In this document: positions 21,839 through 34,400 of the stretch, in pieces
Layout of the letters: the number at the start of each line of letters is the position of its first letter
Position numbering within the stretch: position 1 is the first letter of the stretch
Assembly: GCA_019022495.1 (NCBI GenBank)
Contig: JAFEKR010000029.1
Span: 124,001-188,000 of the forward strand
DNA length: 64,000 nt
From: Epichloe hybrida
Taxonomy: Eukaryota; Ascomycota; Sordariomycetes; Hypocreales; Clavicipitaceae
Direction: 5' to 3'
The notes under the pieces: model-generated
The model's input: the letters and a program-made list of their open reading frames with translations, nothing else
What the model was told of the DNA's origin: nothing
Databases searched by the model: none
Translations under genes and position numbers: made by a program

Positions 21839-22593
21839 ATGTCGGCTCAGACAGCCGCGCAGGCGGCGCCCGGCAAGAAGCAGCAAGGTAACAAAGCCTC
21901 AACTCACCCACTCTCAGCTTTGTGCCCCGTCGCATTGCGAATCCCGCCATCCCGCCCTTGGGCTTCGCTCAATGCTGATCCGACTCTCATAAACGGCAGA
22001 CCTCCAGAGCACATACTCAGACTACAAGAATACGCTGCAGCAAATAGCCCAGAAAATTGGAGACATTGAGCAGGAGGCGGAAGAGCACAAGTGAGCCATT
22101 TTTCCCATCGACTTTTTCAATCTCGCTCACCCTGCAGAGGAAGCAGCTCTGTCCGTGGTGCTCCGGGCTCAAGTCTTACACCCTGATCATGACTCTCGTC
22201 GAATAAATCCATTCGAGCGCTCCATCCCACCGCTTGTACAGATCATGGTTACTGATTTTCAAATACAAAACAGGCTGGTTTTGGAAACTCTGGAGCCTCT
22301 TTCCGGAGAGCGCAAGTGTTTCCGACTGATCAATGGAGTTTTGGTGGAGAGAACGGTCAAGGATGTGGTGCCTGCGTTGAAGACGAACCAGGATGGATTG
22401 AAAAAGGTTTTGGATGATCTTGTGAAGCAGTACAAAACGAAGCAGGATGAGCTGGACAAGTGGAAGGTAAGTCATGGCTCCATCGGCGCGTTGACTTCTT
22501 CGTTTGCCTCGAATTCTTTCTCGCCATGCCGCATTGGCTAACAAGTTTGTGCCACTATAGAAGAAGAACAACGTTCAAGTAGTGCAGCAATAG
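21839..22593 (+). CDS. GIM4: Prefoldin subunit 2, 121 aa
   Basis: Exons 21839-21887, 22000-22090, 22274-22466 and 22561-22593 (366 nt, in frame). Two long coiled-coil helices flank the conserved centre: YSDYKNTLQQIAQKIGDIEQEAEEHK, then LVLETLEPLSGERKCFRLINGVLVERTVKDVVPAL, then LKKVLDDLVKQYKTKQDELDKWK. This is a beta-type prefoldin subunit. The hexamer captures nascent actin and tubulin and passes them to the CCT chaperonin. The last exon codes only 10 residues, ending NNVQVVQQ. Intron 2 (183 nt) is the longest. Confidence 0.93.
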
Positions 22594-25500
22594 AAAAAGA
22601 GAGAGATAGTTGCCTGATGCGATATATTAAGCTTATTCGAGAAGTAGAAGACGCCAAGCTTCGGTGTAATGATGCCGCATATGAGATTTTACTAGGCCCC
22701 TTGTGGACGTCTTGAACAGCATCTCGCTCGCATGAAATGGAAACAAACAACCAACCAAACACAAACACTCTTTGACGGCAAACAGATAAAGTTTCTGCCT
22801 TTTCTGGTCCAAAATCATGGGCAGTATCTCATGGTAAGACGAAACGATGGCCGCACAACGCCAAAACCCCTTGCATCGATTGAAGGAACACTCTGTAGCT
22901 ACATATCGTGCTCAAAGCGTGACCGGGATTCGCAGGAAACATACCCGAGATGGTGGGCTGCCAACTCCGCACTCAGCTGTGTGAGTTGGTCTAAAGCTGA
23001 GAGTGTGTGGTATTGGAAGCCCAACGACCAGACTCTCCCCATCTCTGTTGTTAGACTCATAACGTGCGTGTATGTGGCGCATGAAAATCGCGTTTGTGCT
23101 GGAGCATCTCTTTTGTTTCTACAAGATGGATACATATTTGACAATTAGCCGAGCAACCTTCTCTGTTTGAGAAGAGAAGGGAAGAAATTCGGAGAGAGAA
23201 GGATCATCACATCTACTGCTCAGCACAATGACGCCAAAACTTTCGCAGTCAGCATCCTTTTTGACATTCCTCCTTGTCAGCTTTCTCCTTTGTTCTGGGC
23301 CGATGGGCCCTTCTTTCTCACATTGTATCGTATACGGTGCTGCACAGCACATCCACATTAGGTAGGTGCCCAGGAGTCCTCGAGGAGATCGTGAGAACAC
23401 GTCCATGTCTGCCGCGTAATGCCGTTGCATGCCGAGTGCACTCTTAAATTCATACGCTGAAACCCTTTCGGGTTCAGCAAAGCTTTTGCCGATGATTGCG
23501 ACAAGGCACGGCACAAGGTGTATGCCAAGACCGTCGTGGAGATTCACCAATCTCTCCATACTCGGTGTCCTTTGTGCATAAGCATGGTGGCCAGCCAGCC
23601 ACACTGGTAGTTCTCGAAGCGGCATATGGTTCCGCTGACTCGGTGAAGTGGCTAGTCATTGTTGATCATCATTGACACTTTCTGTCTTATTTGAAAGACT
23701 CAACGAGATGGCCAATGAAGCTGTCTCGAGGCTTGGCCATGAATAGGATACTACTCAAAACCAGGATGGGGACAGCACCCCGTGGGAGCATGAAATGCAT
23801 GTAGGAGGATCCTTCGGGATTAATGCCGTCATACTTCGGGGGATCTACACACACAACGGATCCCATGGCGTGGGACATTGACGTCCGATATTCTTGGAAT
23901 GCTCGCCTGCTGTCATGCTACCGAGGCAGCATGCTTGGGCGCCTTACTGGCTTTTGTTATTGACCATGTCATCCATGGCCTGCCTGACTGACTGACTGAC
24001 TGACTGACTGACTGCCGGTACTCCCAACAAGAGACCAGGGTCATAAATGCTCAGCTTGAAAGTTATAGAACGCGGCACAAGCCAGATCGCTGAAGTCTCA
24101 TGCACGCCAGCACCAAGGCTGACTTGTACAATGCAGCTCTACTGCAGCAACAGACCCCAACAAGAAGTTTACAGCCATGGAGCCGCAGTGCAGCGCGTGT
24201 ACGTATAATACAGGAACACGGAGCGCATCAATGGCCGTACACCTCATCCAGACGGAAAATTAGCTGTAAAATGCTGCCCAATCATTGGGTGTCTTGTTGG
24301 CGATTTGCATCGTAAGACGGTCGCAGAATGGGCCTCCAGGCCTGCGTTCAGGCTGCGGTTCCTGGACGGGCCCGAAGAGCTGGGCAATTACTGATTGGCA
24401 GACCATTATCTCTTTCACGAACAAACGCAGGTCAGCCTGATGGACCAAGTCGAACTGTTTGAGTCATCCTTCTGGTGTTGCGAAGTTTTCTGCGTTCAAG
24501 TCACCCTCAGAGGTGATTCAGCAGGGGGCATAGCATAATTCCATGCTTCCCGGGCGAGGCTCATGATAAAATGGTGTCCAGGGGGGGCTGGAGTTGTCAG
24601 ACTAGCTGGGCAACGACCCAACTTCAACCGTTCGCTCGCTCTCCCTGACCGTTTTATTTTCGCAAACCTCTTTTCCCACGAAGCTAGAGGGCTAGAGTGC
24701 TGGAGTGCTAGAGCCTAGAATCCTTTTTGGGTTTGGTGCCTGGTGCATGGTCCAATGCACACCGCCACGTCCTTGCACGCCTCGTCAGTCAAAGATTCGT
24801 AGCAAGAACGAAGAACGGCCGAGAAGCAAAGAATTATGGAGCTACGTCGTCGGGACGTGAACGTGAGGAGGGGATATGTCGGACACGAGCACGAGAGCCG
24901 GCTTGTGACGTTGATCTTGCTTGGGAAACGAGCGTTGGGGGGGAAGAAGAAAGGGGATGGTGGCACGCGAAACACGAGGTGTACATCTATACTCGAAAGG
25001 TTGACGCGGAAAGCTCGGAGTAGAGATGGGAGACGACGATTCAGACGAATGAACTCCATCTCAAACTCAACTCGACAAGTCTTATCACCAAGTCTTATCA
25101 CTCTAAGCAGGAGCCTGGCCTGGCCGACCCACTCTTGTTAGTGTCCAAGTCTTGCTGAGCGTTTTCTGACCGCACCTTGCTTCACCTTTGCCTCAACTCA
25201 TCACCTTGCTTTCCGACTACCAGACTACCAGACTACTAGCCTCGTCTCGTCACTGCTGAGTCGCCAGCCTTCTCTCCCTTATTGCAAAGAACCCCCAAAG
25301 AACCCCCAAAGAACCCCCAGGGAACCCCACGCCTTACCACGGTCCACGGTCCACGGCCCACCAATGCAATTGCTGCTGCGACCATCACGGAATAACGCCG
25401 ATTGCTTCGACTGAAATCCCCATTGCGCCGGTGTCGCTGACTGGCGACCCTGCTAGGTGAGCAACACCCTCCTTATTGTTCCGCCTCCTGTCTTTGTCTT

Positions 25501-26163
25501 GCCTTCTTCTTTCACATGCCGCTTGGGACACACACACCCTGCAGGGGCGGCATCGTCGTGCTAGACAGACGTTGCGCCTCGTGTAACATGGCCACATCGC
25601 GGTCGCAACCAGCGTCGTCGTCGAGCACGCGCGAGCCCATCTCCCAGTCTCTGGCATCACTCCTGGCTTTACCTACAGTAGTAGAGACGCTTGATTCGCG
25701 CTGTTCCGTACACACCCTCCCAATCGGTTGCTGGTGTCGGGAGCTGGTATCGGAAGCTTGTCATTTTGTTGCTGATCGTTCTCTTGGTACCACATTTGCC
25801 TGCCTTCACGCCTTCACGCCTCGACGCTCGCATGCGCACACCCCCCCCTTCTTCCTTCCTTTCCTTGCTGTGCCATCGTCTCCCAACCCACAAGAAAATA
25901 AACACCCCCAAGCACAATTGTCATAGCCCATCATCCCCTCACACCCTACGGCAAAAGCCATATGCGACCGCCTTTGTCCCTCGAACGTCACTGACGCATC
26001 TCTTGCAGGTAGCCAAGCACCATCAGCCCCAGACTACCCGAGCGGCTCTCTGCCCTACCTCGACGACCTGGTCAAGGGGGATCACATCGCCCTCCAGACC
26101 CCATCTGTACCAGCCCGAACACCTTTTGACACGGACGCTAGCAGCCGCTGCAGGTAGCCAAAT
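22594..26163. other. 3.6-kb gap between prefoldin 2 and HAP3
   Basis: No gene could be supported. ORFs up to 168 codons exist (minus 23119-23625) but match nothing I know. Features seen are a (GACT)7 tract (about 23987-24014), three AAAGAACCCCC units (25286-25318), a near-palindrome around GAACCC (about 23457-23480) and C/T-rich DNA over the last 1 kb, probably the HAP3 promoter and 5' UTR. A small unrecognised gene cannot be excluded between 22.9 and 24 kb. Confidence 0.5.
25286..25318. repeat. 11-bp tandem repeat, 3 units
   Basis: Three exact AAAGAACCCCC units upstream of the HAP3 gene. Confidence 0.9.
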
Positions 26164-27152
26164 ATGTCGGACTCCCCCCAATCTCCTCCAAAGGATGTCG
26201 ACCATGGTGCACAGTCACCGGACGACGGAATGAATGACAATCAAGACCCACACTCGGCTGGCGGCGCCGCTGGTTATGAGTTTGAAGTTAAAGAGCAAGA
26301 TAGATGGTTACCCATTGCCAATGGTGAGTTCTGCCTTCTTGCTTCGCAAACTCTTGATGATTGGTCTCTTCTCGCTGCTGGTTGAAGTTGGGAATCCAAT
26401 CCTCTTCCAAATCAGCATCACACCTCTCTCACGCTACGTTGGCCACTCATGTCTCATGACTTACCCGAGGCTGCGTCTGAAACAAGACGTCCGGCAAAAC
26501 TAGATTTTGCCGAAGAGGTAGATGCTAACATTCGAAACTTTGCTCCAGTTGCTAGAATCATGAAGAACGCGCTACCAGACAATGCCAAGATTGCCAAAGA
26601 AGCCAAGGAGTGTATGCAGGAGTGTGTCAGTGAATTCATCTCCTTCATCACCAGTGAGGGTAAGTTGGACGACGTCCAAGTTGTCGAGTGGAACATTGCT
26701 CGTCTCATACTGGAAGACCTCGCGCTGACCAGATGTTTCTCTTGTCCCACAAGCCTCTGAGAAATGCCAGCAGGAGAAGAGAAAGACCGTCAACGGTGAA
26801 GATATTCTCTTTGCAATGACCTCACTTGGATTCGAGAACTATGCCGAGGCTTTAAAAGTCTATCTTTCGAAATATCGAGAGGTACAACGTTCCGCTTTGC
26901 CAAGGCCATTTTTTGACAATGAAAGAAAGCATACTAATATCCTCGCAGCAACAAAACCAGTCCAACCGAGAGCGCGTCATGGACAACACCTGGGGTGGCC
27001 CCATGATGCCTGGCGAAAAAGGCGAAGGAGCTGGTGCTGCCGACTTTGCCACTGGTGAAGTTTCGAATGCTGCCGAAGGCGGTACTGACCCCAACTACAT
27101 GTATGGGCAGCACACTAGTCATAATGGTGCCTCTACTGGGGATGGCTATTAA
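26164..27152 (+). CDS. HAP3: CCAAT-binding complex subunit HAP3/NF-YB (HapC), 200 aa
   Basis: Exons 26164-26323, 26549-26659, 26754-26881 and 26949-27152. The histone-fold core runs through all of the first three: [20 protein letters not shown], then [30 protein letters not shown], then [34 protein letters not shown]. This core is nearly invariant in eukaryotes. It pairs with HAP5/NF-YC and HAP2/NF-YA on CCAAT boxes, and in fungi also with HapX for iron control. The Asp/Gly/Asn-rich tails are disordered. All splice sites are canonical. Confidence 0.97.
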
Positions 27153-28380
27153 CCTACCAGATATTCACCTTGACTGGACTTGTCTTTGCGATAATGAATC
27201 GAAAAAGGAAAACCAAGATTGGATTTTTTTTTTGGAGAACCTTGGTGGCTTTTCACCATAAACTCCAAGATTATCGAAGACGGTGGCTCCTGGTCTACCC
27301 AAGATCGAGTCTTGGCGTTTCTGCAATATTGTCCTTATTATACTGATTGGCCAATGTACAATTTCGGGGGTAGAGCCTGATGGCGCGGATGATTTGAGTT
27401 TGAACTACGCGACTCTTGCTCAGCTACTCAGGACTTTACTCAAAAGCCAGGAGCTGAATGTAAGCGCTTCATATATCCGATTCCTGCTGGACACCCGGTT
27501 CACTAGCGAAATGTCGGATTTTTTTTTTCGTTTTGCGAATTGCATCAAAGCAAAGGGCCAACGACAGAAGAAGTCTTTCAACAGAACAGGTGTAATAGAT
27601 AGGCGCAGATGGGAACTCGCTCTAGATACCACACGAGAGCAGAATAGCTCGCTTCAATATTTTGGAACCCTTTTTTTTATCGCTCAACCTCTTGATTCAT
27701 AAAGCGCAAGCCTTCGCTGGATATTATATTTCGTTTGTTTGTCTGATTTCGAAGATTGGGCGAAAGTCGGACCCAATTGTGGGTCTGGTTTCGACAGACG
27801 CACGGACCATTTTGAAATCTGGAAACGCCAGCATCGGGGTGGAAGTTGCTATTAATCGTGGAGTTATGTAATCCTGACCAGCCGGCAAGTGTGAGTCACG
27901 AGAGCTGCAGAGCTTGTGAAACGCTGTGAGTTAAAGGCGAGGAGGATTCGTCCAGGGACGAAACCGAACAAGCTCAATTTGCGCTTAATCGCACAGGGAG
28001 CTGAGAGTCTTCTCCGTGCAGGTTGGAAGTTGTCAAAAAACGAGTTCAGAGGCACGTGTGGAGCCCCACTCTTCTAGTCGAAAATTTTCCACCGCTTGTC
28101 CAAAAAAAAAATAAGCCCAGACCCCGACATCATCACAGCCCTTCCACCTTCTCCGCATTCACATCATTACATCAATCACTTTGAACCTAGCTCCGCGTCC
28201 TGGTCTGGCATCGTGCTATGTGTTATGCCATATTCTGACAATTGACAGCGAGAGTCCCGTATGCATCGTCACGCTTCATTCATTTCTTGCTATGATCATA
28301 CTTTGAGCCAGCATCCCTAAAGTTGCCGCAGAAACCAGGTAGTCAACCGGGGCTGATCTCGTTGACTTACCGCTGCCCTG
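27153..28380. other. Intergenic region, HAP3 to RRN3
   Basis: 1.2 kb, AT-richer than its neighbours, with several T runs (27226-27234, about 27518, 27668). One 139-codon ORF (27283-27702) looks random. It probably contains the HAP3 3' UTR and RRN3 promoter. Confidence 0.55.
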
Positions 28381-30432
28381 ATGCGACCGTTCACTCCAAA
28401 CGCCAGGGCTTTACCTAGACCTTTGCCAAGAAGCGCTACGCCAGTGAAATCAATCCTCAAGCCTGCCTCTGTGTTGGGAAGACGAAAGGATTTGCACGAC
28501 GTGCGGGAGTCCTCCCCGACTGCACCGGAGAGCCCTACCAAGCGACGACGAAAAGTTTTCTTTGACGATATTCAAAATGTAACATATGAGGTTGGTCGCA
28601 GAACAATGGAAGACGTCAAGCTAGAAGTTCGAGCTGCCTTGGAGAATCATCTCCGGGGTAACGATGGCCAATACGACATGTTGAAAGAGCTTTTCGCCAA
28701 CGACAAGCAAAGATACCTGCCTCCTGTGGTAGGCGACGAGGATGATACTTTGAAGCCACATGAGCTCCAGGTATATGTCATGGCTTTGACGAGCTGCGTC
28801 CCTATCCTGAAGGGGAAGGATTGCAATGGCTTGGTCAAGACCATCTTAAACTGCTCCTGGCTTGGAAGGGATGCAACTTTCTTGAAGGTCTACACACATT
28901 TTTTAGCAGCCCTTGTCAGCGCACAAGGGTCCTATCTGGTACCGGTTCTATCAATGATGGTGGAGAAATTTCGCGATACTCGCTCGTCTGACTGGTCCGT
29001 TCCCGACTTCCCAGAACTCAGTCGCGACACAATGCGCAATAGGTTACACTCCGCCATCCAATACCTTCTCCAGATGTTTCCGTCTGCCGTAGCCGTTCTC
29101 GAGACCCTACTCGGCTCCAAGTTTCCGTTCCCCGATGAGTCCACTAGGGTGCACATGGCTTACATCCACAACTTGTTACAAGTCAAGGCATACGCTCCGG
29201 ATCTGCAGGATGAGATATTGGACCTGATTTTGAACCGAGTTGTCAAAATAGACTCTCAAATGCAAGTGGACTTGGAAGACTTGGATGATGACGTCGCCGC
29301 AGCTGTCATGTACGCGCTGCGCGAGAATCAGCGACAGCCGGCCGCATGGGAGGACGACGATTCAGATGGGAGCGATGATGAGTCTCTTGACAGCGAGGAC
29401 ATGGACTACGACCAGGGGGCCGTCAGAATCAAGACTGTGAAGGAAAGTGTGGAGAAGATGGATGCGGTTCTCGACACGCTCTTTGCCGTCTACAGCCCAC
29501 ACTTTGTGAACCCAGGATCAGACAAGGCGTTTGGCATGTTCACGACGATCCTCCGCGAGTTCGACCATATGGTTCTGCCGACCTACAAGTCCAGGCACAC
29601 ACAATTCCTGATATTCCACTTTGCGCAGCAACACGAACGCCTCACCGATGCCTTCTGCGGTCAGCTCATTGCCACGGCGTTCCAGTCCAATACGCCAAAC
29701 GTTCTGAAACAAGCCGCGGCAGCCTATCTGGCGAGCTTTGTGGCTCGAGGAGCCCACGTACCACCCAGCTTGGTGCGCACCATTTTCATGCTACTTCTGC
29801 ATCATCTAGAGCAGTACAGAAGGAAGTATGAGCCTCTGTGCCGTGGACCCGATCTGAAGAGATTCCACCCGTACTATTCACTTGTCCAGGCGACGCTTTA
29901 TATCTTTTGTTTTCGGTGGCAAGATTTGGTGGTGTCGGCTCCCGAGACAGCGGATCCAGACGATCCAGTCTCCTATGTTGGACAAGATTTAGAATGGATC
30001 GGAATGTCCAAGCAAGACTTGTGGGTGCAGATTCTAGGGAAGCTCAATCCGTTGAGGGTGTGCGCCCCGGTGATTGTGGAAGAGTTCACAAAACTGGCGC
30101 ATCGGCTCAACTTCATGTATGTCTATCCTTTGGTGGAGAGCAACAAGCGTGTTCGATTGACGCAGTTTCTCTCGACATATGCAACGGGCGGCGCGCTGCG
30201 AGATGCTGGTTATGAGGATCACAGCGAGAGCTATCACCAACTGGACTCGTACTTCCCCTTTGACCCCTACCAGCTACCGGTCAGTAAGCGATGGCTCATT
30301 GGGGACTACGTGCACTGGAAGTCGATGCCGGGTCTTAACGACGAAGACGAGGACGACAGTGATGAGGACGAGCACAAGGAGGGATTAGAGGAGGCGACCG
30401 CGACAGACAGTGACGATGATGACTTTGAGTAA
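28381..30432 (+). CDS. RRN3: RNA polymerase I initiation factor RRN3 (TIF-IA), 683 aa
   Basis: Intronless. The basic, Pro-rich N-terminus (PRPLPRSATPVKSILKPAS) contains a likely nuclear signal at TKRRRK. The body is helical HEAT-like repeats with family blocks VYVMALTSCVPILKGKDC, LDTLFAVYSPHFVNPGSDK, SRHTQFLIFHFAQQHERLTDAFCG and KRFHPYYSLVQATLYIFCFRW. An acidic insert near residues 324-345 and a very acidic C-terminus (EDEDDSDEDE) are also usual. Rrn3 binds Pol I and links it to promoter-bound core factor at rDNA; its phosphorylation ties rRNA synthesis to growth. Length is close to yeast Rrn3 (627 aa). Confidence 0.96.
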   Translation: MRPFTPNARALPRPLPRSATPVKSILKPASVLGRRKDLHDVRESSPTAPESPTKRRRKVFFDDIQNVTYEVGRRTMEDVKLEVRAALENHLRGNDGQYDMLKELFANDKQRYLPPVVGDEDDTLKPHELQVYVMALTSCVPILKGKDCNGLVKTILNCSWLGRDATFLKVYTHFLAALVSAQGSYLVPVLSMMVEKFRDTRSSDWSVPDFPELSRDTMRNRLHSAIQYLLQMFPSAVAVLETLLGSKFPFPDESTRVHMAYIHNLLQVKAYAPDLQDEILDLILNRVVKIDSQMQVDLEDLDDDVAAAVMYALRENQRQPAAWEDDDSDGSDDESLDSEDMDYDQGAVRIKTVKESVEKMDAVLDTLFAVYSPHFVNPGSDKAFGMFTTILREFDHMVLPTYKSRHTQFLIFHFAQQHERLTDAFCGQLIATAFQSNTPNVLKQAAAAYLASFVARGAHVPPSLVRTIFMLLLHHLEQYRRKYEPLCRGPDLKRFHPYYSLVQATLYIFCFRWQDLVVSAPETADPDDPVSYVGQDLEWIGMSKQDLWVQILGKLNPLRVCAPVIVEEFTKLAHRLNFMYVYPLVESNKRVRLTQFLSTYATGGALRDAGYEDHSESYHQLDSYFPFDPYQLPVSKRWLIGDYVHWKSMPGLNDEDEDDSDEDEHKEGLEEATATDSDDDDFE

Positions 30433-31429
30433 CACGCGAGGCTGATTTGAGTCGATTGTTTGGACTTGTGGAATGTCTGTGGAATTACTCCTTTTTGTTT
30501 CTGGGCATGACATGTGGCGTTTGCATGTGGCCTGGGCTGTCTCGTGTATCATTTAGGCAAGAATGTTTCTGCGATGTCGTCTGATTTTTCCTTTTTTTTC
30601 CCCTTTTTTTTCCCTTTTTCTTTTGGGCATAGCGAGGAGTTTTAGGGAAATACATTTTCCAAACATGTTGTTGCTTAGGTGTCAAGTGTACATAGGTGTA
30701 GAGGTTGAAAAAGCGATGATTTTTCCGAAGCAGCATTCGCCCGCCTTGACTGATGATGCGTGGAAATGCAAACGTCGGATGCGTTGGAGAAGACAAAAGG
30801 CCGGGGGCAGAGCACCGATACTCTGCATGCCTACTGCATGGGCTCTACCCCCGGACGAGCTCTACGCCGATGGCGCCGTCTTCCAATCCTTGGAGAAAGT
30901 CCGAGGCGAAGCCATTGCAATGCCAGTGCCAGCACGCCCCCCGGCTTCACTCTCGACTCGCTCCACGGTCTCGCCGCGTCCCTCAACCCGGGCGCCTTGG
31001 AGGCCACATCCGTCCAGGCCTGGTTCGAGCTATCTCATGGGCGGCAATGTTCTGGGCCGGCTGCAACAGGAGCTGGTGGTGAGACAGAAATGGTCGTTTT
31101 TTGAGATGGCGAACATGGAATGAATGCGCTTGTGGCCAGACGAAATTGAACGGTTCGAGTAAAATACAAGACAGCTACATGGATGTGATGCTTCTGTTGT
31201 TCATTCAACCTCGTCATTGAGATTCTTGTACTGCATACAGAACAACCTGGCCTTGTTGTAACCTGAACTTGGAAGCAAATCAGCTTGAAACAATCCTACA
31301 TTTTGTAGACCACAACCACGGCTGTTGTTACTGTGCTCTCTGCTCTCTGCTCTGCACACTCGTCATCAAGCATGGCCTGTTTATATTGTACAAAGTCTGT
31401 AGAGTTGTCGTTCGATTCTACCAAGCCGC
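30433..31429. other. Convergent intergenic region, RRN3 and DOP1, with possible coding relic
   Basis: Holds pyrimidine runs (30590-30622), then a GC-rich stretch at about 30790-31125 that reads like old coding sequence in two frames (GFTLDSLHGLAASLNPGALE with VQAWFEL, and in another frame LMGGNVLGRLQQELV). I could not name a family. No intact gene was seen. Confidence 0.4.
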
Positions 31430-34400
31430 TCAAAGCGCCTTTACCATTGTCCTCTCATCAAACAAATCTTTGAGCAATGCCTCGGTGCATGTGTTGCGAT
31501 CCAGGGTACCCATAGCATACGTAGACTCAAACGCAAATATACTCAACTGCCCAAAAAATGGCCGCAGCACCTTGGCAACTAACTCGTCTTTCCTTTCCAA
31601 ACTCACGTCATCATTGATCCCACCTGCTCCTAGGAGAGGCCGTCTATGAGGTCCGCTAGCTGCTACGTGAGCTTCTGTGTCGGTCTGTGGTAGAGCACCC
31701 CCGAAGCTGCCGAGTTCCTCCGAAATTTCGTCCACCAGCGCAACAGGTTGGTACGTGGATGATCGGTGGACTGCCTCGATAGTGTCTGTGATGAAGAGCC
31801 ACTCATGGAGCTGAAAGTCGTCTGGGGCAACGCAAATGAGGAGATCGAGAAGCTTACAGGCCTGTATTATGCCTGGGTTGAGATACATGTCTGACGCGGC
31901 GCTGTGGTCGGGTGCAACGACAGATGAGATGGCGGCGTGGAGTTCGGCGTTGACCACTGGCCAGGACATGGCAAGATGAATGGGGCTGTTCTTCAGTACC
32001 AGAGCACGAATGACCATGTAGACATCGGCTCTGGTTGTGGATGATGGGGACGATGTCAATGTTGCAGCCAGCAATTCGACCAGCTTGTCAAATATGGCTG
32101 GAAGCTCGCCCACGAATGCATCGTCGGCTGCGGCGAGGACCAGCGTTGCTATTCGGCGCAGATTCAACTGTGTCTTTCTATCTGCCTCGAGTCTTGCCGA
32201 CGTGGCGCCAACACCAAACACAATGCCTGCTGTCGTCGGTGCAGTGGTGCGTGCAATGATTTCGGGCATGCGTTCCTTGTCCGCGAGAATCCACTGTCTC
32301 AGCAAGGGCAGCCATCCATCGCTTACAAGGGTCATGTTCATGCTAAAGAAGCGATTGTCGTTGAAAGCATCTCCGACATCCTTCTTCCACGTTTTCTGAT
32401 TGTTTGGCAACTTGGACAATTCAAGCATTAGTCTCAATGTACTTGCCGAAACAGTGGATGGGAATGACTTGGACCGCAGAGTTGGGCCAATGATATTTGT
32501 TGACATTGTTCCAGCGGCGGAGAGTACACGATCCGGCTCAAGCAGAATTTTGGGCAGATTTGGAACGACTGAGGCCATGATCGAAACGACATCACCAGGG
32601 CCGTCTATTGTTGGCGGATGTTGGCGGGCGCTCTCCGTCTTGATTGACTTCTCAGACGTGTTGTTCATGCTGCTGCTAGACTCTGTAAATGTCAGGGGTC
32701 GTGTAGTGAAAAGTGCAGCTAGTAACCGCAGAAATAAATCCTGGATCCAAGTCAGCTTCAAACGCTCACGTAATGAATTATTCGCTTGATGGAAGAGTTG
32801 GGGGAAAAAATTGGCAAAAAAAAAAAAACCCCCCCTTACCCCTAACTCTCGGCGCATGCGCCTCTGTTCACCAAATTTTGTGTTGTCAACCTTTTCACCC
32901 AGAATACCTGCGAATTCAAGAAGGCTTGGTAGTATTTGACGATGGGGAAAGGGGTTGCCGAGCAAATCTTTCAGAAAGATCATACAGTCAGGCCATATCT
33001 CATCCATGGCATCGTCATCCAACGACCGACTATACTCGACAAGGAACACGACGAGGTCGGAATCTTGAAGTGAGATTGTCAGTGTAGACTTGCGTGAGGG
33101 GTCTAAAGCACCGGGGTTTGTTCGACTATAAATCGAGTTGAACAATGCTGGAACGGAATGCCGTGGGCGACAAGCGTCGACTGATGATAGAAAGCTGAAT
33201 ACTAGAGTACGGTCGGACTCGGTTTCAGACGATCGCCATATGTCAATGATTGTCTCCAAACATTCAAGAATCTCTGCGGTGAACAGGTGTTCCATCAGCC
33301 TTCGAGCACGATTTCTCATGCGCAGAGACGTATAGCTAAAGGACGCTGACGAGGCCGCATCTTGTTTTCTGGACTCATGTCCTTGACCCCAAGACCAGAT
33401 TGTGTAACAAATTCGCATTGCGTCTTGGAATGCTAAGTGTACCGTCAGTCGATCGTTTGCAGTGGCGCTCCGAGACTGAGGCCCCTCTGATTGAAACACT
33501 CCTGATACCATGCTGCCGAAAAGAGACTGCGGTTGCTCTGGCCCTTTCATCAGTTGAGCTTGGCTTTCCTCGGCCATCAGCTGATCGTGCGCTAGTGCTA
33601 GGACCTGCTCCAAGCCATTCAGAAGGTAGATCAGGGTGGATTCGGGTGTATTTCCAGGAAGCACGTCTGTGGATGCATGACAAGTAAAGGTATCGCGTAA
33701 GGCTGCAAATGTAAATCCAATTTGGTTACAGAGTGTCTCAACCAGAGGAATGACGATCTGGAATATGCTATGTGAGTAGAGGGCGATAATATCGCTCAAG
33801 AACGTCACCCATTTGTCAAGAGCCGCTTGGCTATTGGGCGAGCTCAAGCCAGCTTGCATGCATTTCAGTAGAGATGCAGGCATCAGCTGGGGTATTGACC
33901 GTTCGCTGAGTGTCAGCGATGAGCGGCCCTTTCTCGAGTTGTCTGCACTTGTTGGTCGCCTGTCTGATGGTTGCGAAGCCTGCATTTCGTGTAAACCTAT
34001 GTCCCGTAACTTGAGAGTGTCATAAACAGTATCAAGCAGCAGCACTTGTACAAATGGATCAGAGGTGTTGATGGTTTTGGACAGTTTTTCAATAAGAATG
34101 TTCTCCAATTCGAGGCCAGATAAAGCCGCAGCATGTCGACTCGATAGAAACTGATGGAGAATGGTCAAGGCATATCGTTGCAGCTGAGAGACTCGTTCAC
34201 GCAAGTCTGTGCTAGCGGATGAAGAAAGCTGTCCCATGACACATTTCATGCACACTCGGACGAAAAAGTCTTGCAACGTCATTTCGTCTTCTTCTGCGCC
34301 GGCTTCAGTCCGTCAGTGAGAGATCAAATGAAACATGTGGTTAAGCAACTTGCCTCGAATGTGCACCGCCTTGTCAATAAATGCCACGTATTTTGAGGCC

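Noticed and set aside
23119..23625. 168-codon minus-strand ORF
   Set aside because: Does not resemble any family I know, and neighbouring frames offer no consistent splice model; kept only as a possibility in the gap description.
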